From Psoroptes ovis (lineage: Eukaryota; Arthropoda; Arachnida; Sarcoptiformes; Psoroptidae), in assembly GCA_002943765.1 (NCBI GenBank), contig PQWQ01000027.1, forward strand, positions 124,001-188,000: a stretch of DNA of 64,000 bases, read 5' to 3'. Both the position numbers and the translations under genes were made by a program. Shown piece by piece: positions 60,540-64,000 of the stretch (position 1 is the first letter of the stretch; the number at the start of each line of letters is the position of its first letter). The notes under the pieces were generated by a model. The model was not told the DNA's origin. It was given only the letters and a program-made list of their open reading frames with translations, and ran no database searches.

Positions 60540-61123
60540 GTATTTTCAACAACATTTCAACGAAAAATTGTGATAATTTTGTAATTTTTTTTTTTTGTAA
60601 AATAGTTTCTTATTTTTTTCAAATATCTTAATCATTGATTGATAATTTGCCATTTATACATTGATACATATATTAAACATGAATTGTTAAAATATTTACA
60701 AATATTTCACTTACCATTAAATAAATCGAATTTGCATATTTGTTTTTTGGAAAATATTTTTTCTTCTTCGACTCATTATCTAATCAAATGTTCGTATTTT
60801 TTTCGATGATTTTGGCACGTTGCATATATTACCAAATTCAAAATAAAGACAAACAAATTCGAAATGATATATGATCATTATAAATGATGATGATGATAAT
60901 ACACGCTAATTGATAATTGATAGCAATTGATTATTTTGCATTCAAAGCAATTTGCATTTATTTTGTCATAATCTTGCGTCATTTCATATTCAAATTAATG
61001 TCTGTTTGTTTGATTAATTGAAATTTGGACTATGATCTTATGGTTGCACAAACAATATTTAATTTTTCCATAAGAAAAATGCTATAAGCTCTAAGATGAT
61101 TTGGTCAAATTCGAAAAATATCG
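60540..61123. other. Spacer between glypican and bZIP genes
   Basis: Noncoding and AT-rich. The left part is the presumed glypican 3' UTR and the right part the bZIP promoter. No repeat of the MITE families was seen. Confidence 0.5.
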
Positions 61124-61133
61124 TATATAAAAA
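61124..61133 (+). promoter_or_regulatory. TATA box of the bZIP gene
   Basis: TATATAAAAA stands in a locally less AT-rich context (preceded by ATCG, followed by GCTCATCAGCAC) about 105 bp before the ATG at 61238. A canonical TATA box suits a highly regulated factor; the exact start site was not determined. Confidence 0.55.
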
Positions 61134-61237
61134 GCTCATCAGCACATTTATTTTTTTGTTCAATTCATTTTGCATTTGGGCAAAAGCTTTGTATAAAATT
61201 CATTCATTTAAATCATTAAATTCATTTTGTGTGAAAA

Positions 61238-61847
61238 ATGGTGCATCATAGTTCATCGAATCAAACTAGTGTCATAACAAAAAATGTTCATATTAGACAC
61301 AATAATGGTGATGATGATGATGATGATGATGGTGTCACTATAAATACAGCAATTGATAACAGTAATAGCCAACATCGTTTCAGCCATTTTCAACCATTAA
61401 TCATACCTTCAAGCATACCATCAAGTAAAAATAGCCATGACATTCATGATAATAATCGTTCGAAACGAAGACCAATACCGGTACCGAATGAAAATAAAGA
61501 TGATGCGTAAGTGTTTTAAGTGTAAATTGATCCAATCAATTTAATAATTCGCCTTTGTTTCTCTCGACAACCCTAGCTACTGGGAACGACGAAGACGTAA
61601 TAATGAATCGGCTAAACGGTCACGTGAAAGTCGTCGGCGTAAAGAATTTCAAGCAACAATCGGAATTATGATGCTGAAACAAGAAAATCTTAAATTGAAA
61701 GCCGAAAATAATTTCCTAAGGGAAGAGCTACAACGTATTCGACAAAATGAATTGTTCAAGTATTTAATGATGAGCAGTAGTGCTTCATCATCACCAAATG
61801 AATTATCGGCAGCCAATTCACCGGCTAATCAGTCTACGTTTCAATAA
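61238..61847 (+). CDS. PAR/NFIL3-type bZIP transcription factor
   Basis: Two exons, 61238-61506 and 61577-61847, joined in phase 2, give 179 residues. Exon 1 is disordered (Asp run, then Ser/Pro) and ends in a basic SKRRPIPVPNENKDDA. Exon 2 opens with AYWERRRRNNESAKRSRESR, which fits the PAR/E4BP4 basic region (YWxRRxKNNxAAKRSRxxRR). A leucine zipper follows, with ML, LKLKAE and FLREEL heptads to about residue 146, then a short Ser-rich tail. Relatives (vrille, Pdp1, NFIL3, giant, HLF) are sequence-specific regulators of clock, growth and development; which subgroup this is cannot be decided by eye. The protein is short for the family. A palindromic MITE begins 29 bp after the stop, and an AATAAA follows it. 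Confidence 0.88.
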
Positions 61848-63265
61848 TTATAATCTTGAATTTATAATTATTATCTACAGGATTTCAAGTTTCAATTCAG
61901 AGTTTTAAAGTTGATTTTCGTAGTTTTGAATGCAATTTTGAACCAGTGAAATTACGAAAATCAATTTTAAAACTCTGAATTAAAACTTGAAACTCTGTAA
62001 ATAAAACTGTAATTTTAAAAGTCATAAAAATTTATTTAATTATTTTTAATAATTAGTCAAAGATTTACAGAAATTTTTAATTGTTGATTGTTGATAGTGT
62101 CTGGATGTGTAAATATGTGTTTTTGCTTCATTCAATGACTGATAGATTTTCATTATTTTTTGAATCATGAATCATATAAATAATAGAGAAGCATTGAAAA
62201 ATGGATTTTCGAATGAAATGGATTCGATATTTTCGAATCGAATTGAATGAATCAGATGACAGACCGACAAAGAAACATTAAACATTTTGATTTTAATAAT
62301 TTTGAAAAATCCGAAGCCAATAGGTATACATGAAAATTATCAAATGTTAGGGTCAAGGGTTTGGGAAAAATAATAAAAACAAGGACCAGCAGGCAGGTAC
62401 AATTTTTGTTATGAAAAATATTTGATATCATTTGTAAATGTGTCTCTGTGTATTTGTGCTTTTGAAATTTTTGAAAGTTAATCAAATAGAAAACATTAAA
62501 AATTAATTTTTTCAAATAATAAAAATCATCATAACCTTATGACGATGATGATGATGATCATATATAAATAGTTGTAATTGTAATAATAATAATAATAATG
62601 GATTAATCATAATTGTAATAATATCAATTGTAATAATCATATCAATGTGATTTGACCAAGTAAATAATAATAGAAAAATCAAATAACGGGTTAATAAAGA
62701 GACAGAGTTAAATGAAAAAAAAAAAATTCAAAGGTTATAGTTTTTTGGTTGGTTGGTTGGTCAAATTTCAACACATTTTGTTTGTTTGTTTACTTATTTT
62801 TGTTTTTAATAATTATTTTTCATAAATATTTTTAAATATTTGATATTTGTTATCATTGAAATTAAAATTAAAATTATAAATCAAAATCAAATCAAAATCG
62901 AATCATTTCAATTTTTAAAAATGTTTAAATAATAAAACTTTAGTTTTTGTTTTCATGGTTGATTGGTAAAAGAATACATTTTCAATTTGTTTTTATTTGT
63001 ATCTGTGTGTGTAATAATGATATAAATCTATTGTGATAAATATGGGAGAAAATGAATGTAGTGATGGCCATTTGAATTTCATAGCATTCATAGCGACAAT
63101 GTTTGTGTGGGTTTATAGTTTTTTTCTTGTTAGGTTTTTGTTAATATTCACTCGATTCTTTTGAAATATTCTCATCATCATTGGTGTTAATTGGTTTTTG
63201 ATTTTTGAATCAACAATAATTATAATTGATTATTATTCATTATTATCAGCTGATGATTTTGTTTT
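61848..63265. other. Convergent 3' flanks of the bZIP and Rho1 genes
   Basis: Noncoding. Contains the palindromic MITE in the bZIP 3' UTR, an AAT run (about 62582-62600) and a long AT-rich stretch that is probably the Rho1 3' UTR. The open frame at 62252-62515 shows no domain. Confidence 0.5.
61876..61999. mobile_element. Palindromic MITE, type C, in the bZIP 3' UTR
   Basis: TACAGGATTTCAAGTTTCAA to TTAAAACTTGAAACTCTGTA; begins 29 bp after the bZIP stop, and its right border overlaps an AATAAA. Confidence 0.85.
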
Positions 63266-64000
63266 TTATAAAATGTTACACTTCTTTCTACGTCGCTTTT
63301 TCGATTGAAGAGCTGCACGTGTTGCCACTTCGAACACTTCTCGTACACCATCTTTAGATTTGGCGCTACATTCCAAATAACCGAATGCATTGATTTTTTC
63401 GGCCATTGCTTTGCCTAGAAATTTGAATGGAATTTGTGAAAATTCATCAAAAATTATGAATTAAAATTTACCTTCTTCAGTTGAAACTGTTTTGATTTTC
63501 GATTTAAGTGTGTATGGATCATTTCTTAGATCCTAATTAACGAGAATTTTCAAAAATCAATTACAAAAATTGACAAGTAAACAAAACAAATGTGCCATAC
63601 CTTTTTATTGCCGACAAGAATGACGGGTACATTCGGACAAAAATGACGTACTTCAGGCGACCATTTTTCCGGAATATTTTCCAATGAATCAGGACTATCA
63701 ATACTGAAACACATAAGAATAACATCAGTATCTGGATAGGATAATGGTCGAAGACGATCATAATCTTCTTGGCCGGCTGTATCCCAAAGAGCCAATTCAA
63801 CCTTATTGTTATTTGCATCAACAAAATGAGTTAAATTAATTATCAAAATTTAAATATTACACAACTATAGTCCTTAAAGCTAATCATTAAAATTATCAAA
63901 TTACCTGTTTACCATCAACCTCAATATCGGCAACATAATTTTCAAACACAGTGGGCACATAAAATTCTGGAAATTGATCTTTACTGAACACTATTAGTAG
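63266..64000 (-). CDS. Rho1: Rho1/RhoA small GTPase, 5' end beyond the window
   Basis: Four exons on the minus strand: 63905 to beyond 64000, 63801-63601, 63532-63472 and 63414-63266. Rho1 is the membrane-bound GTP switch that drives ROCK, formin and myosin activation. The visible part covers about the last 165 residues. It contains LLIVFSKDQFPEFYVPTVFE with the switch I effector loop, DTAGQEDYDRLRPLSYPDTD (switch II), NIPEKW, the NKKDL base-specificity motif, CSAKSKDGVREVFE, and a polybasic tail KKRRRKKCNIL whose CAAX-type end with Leu predicts geranylgeranylation. The P loop and start codon lie outside. Intron 1 ends in an AAG acceptor with a weak pyrimidine tract; the join restores the invariant DGKQVELALW. 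The insert residues around DPYTLKSKI differ from the usual EHTRRELAK. Confidence 0.95.

Noticed and set aside
1..64000. tRNA or rRNA genes
   Set aside because: I looked for B-box-like GGTTCGA contexts on both strands and found none in a cloverleaf setting; a covariance-model search would be decisive.

Overview
The window is eukaryotic nuclear DNA from a small-genome arthropod, most likely an acariform (astigmatid, dust-mite-like) mite. The evidence is strong AT bias, short introns (often 60-90 bp) with GTAAGT/TTTAG-type borders, Asn/Gln/Thr homopolymer runs in many proteins, and animal gene families (kindlin, glypican, SIK, me31B, MOSPD, PAR-type bZIP, Rho1). The species assignment is inference. 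All exon borders were placed by eye from reading frame, splice consensus and remembered family alignments; no RNA or database evidence was available.

Layout. 1-5468: a MARCKS/BASP1-like protein with a probable 5' UTR exon and a 2.7 kb first intron. 6.1-7.1 kb: two small genes (a Cys/Thr/Pro and a Tyr-rich protein). 7.1-11.7 kb: noncoding with MITEs. 11.7-16.5 and 17.7-22.6 kb: two tandem, plus-strand, multi-exon genes for large secreted low-complexity proteins whose internal exons are almost all bounded by phase-1 introns. 23.1-27.9 kb: a 4.7 kb T/A-tract minisatellite with higher-order structure, flanked by a ~130 bp direct repeat and lying between convergent gene ends. 28.2-30.8 kb (minus): kindlin. 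30.8-42.9 kb: a 12 kb gene-free, MITE-dense block. 42.9-44.6 kb: mitochondrial processing peptidase beta/core-1 family (plus), converging on a MOSPD1/3-type MSP-domain protein (minus, 44.7-45.5 kb). 46.2-49.8 kb: SIK-type kinase (minus), with an orphan acidic first exon at 51.2 kb. 52.3-53.7 kb: me31B/DDX6 helicase (minus). 56.4-60.5 kb: glypican (plus). 61.2-61.8 kb: PAR-like bZIP factor (plus). 63.3-64.0 kb: Rho1 GTPase (minus, 5' end beyond the window).

Repeats. I count 27 mariner-like hairpin MITEs of about 80 bp (termini TTAGGTTGTCCG, TA target sites; two interior types, A and B) and 9 longer palindromic MITEs (type C, termini CAGGGTTTCAAG, about 115-167 bp). They occupy introns, intergenic DNA and one 3' UTR, and are nearly absent from 42-57 kb, where housekeeping genes are dense.

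The genes do not form one pathway. Kindlin (integrin activation), Rho1 (actin control), the MARCKS/BASP-like protein (membrane-cytoskeleton) and the glypican (heparan sulfate co-receptor) share a cell-surface/cortex theme, but I regard this as coincidence of linkage. The most unusual parts are the minisatellite with its flanks, the modular secreted gene pair, the hairpin-MITE load and a recurrent AGATGGC(A/G)(C/G) motif near gene starts.
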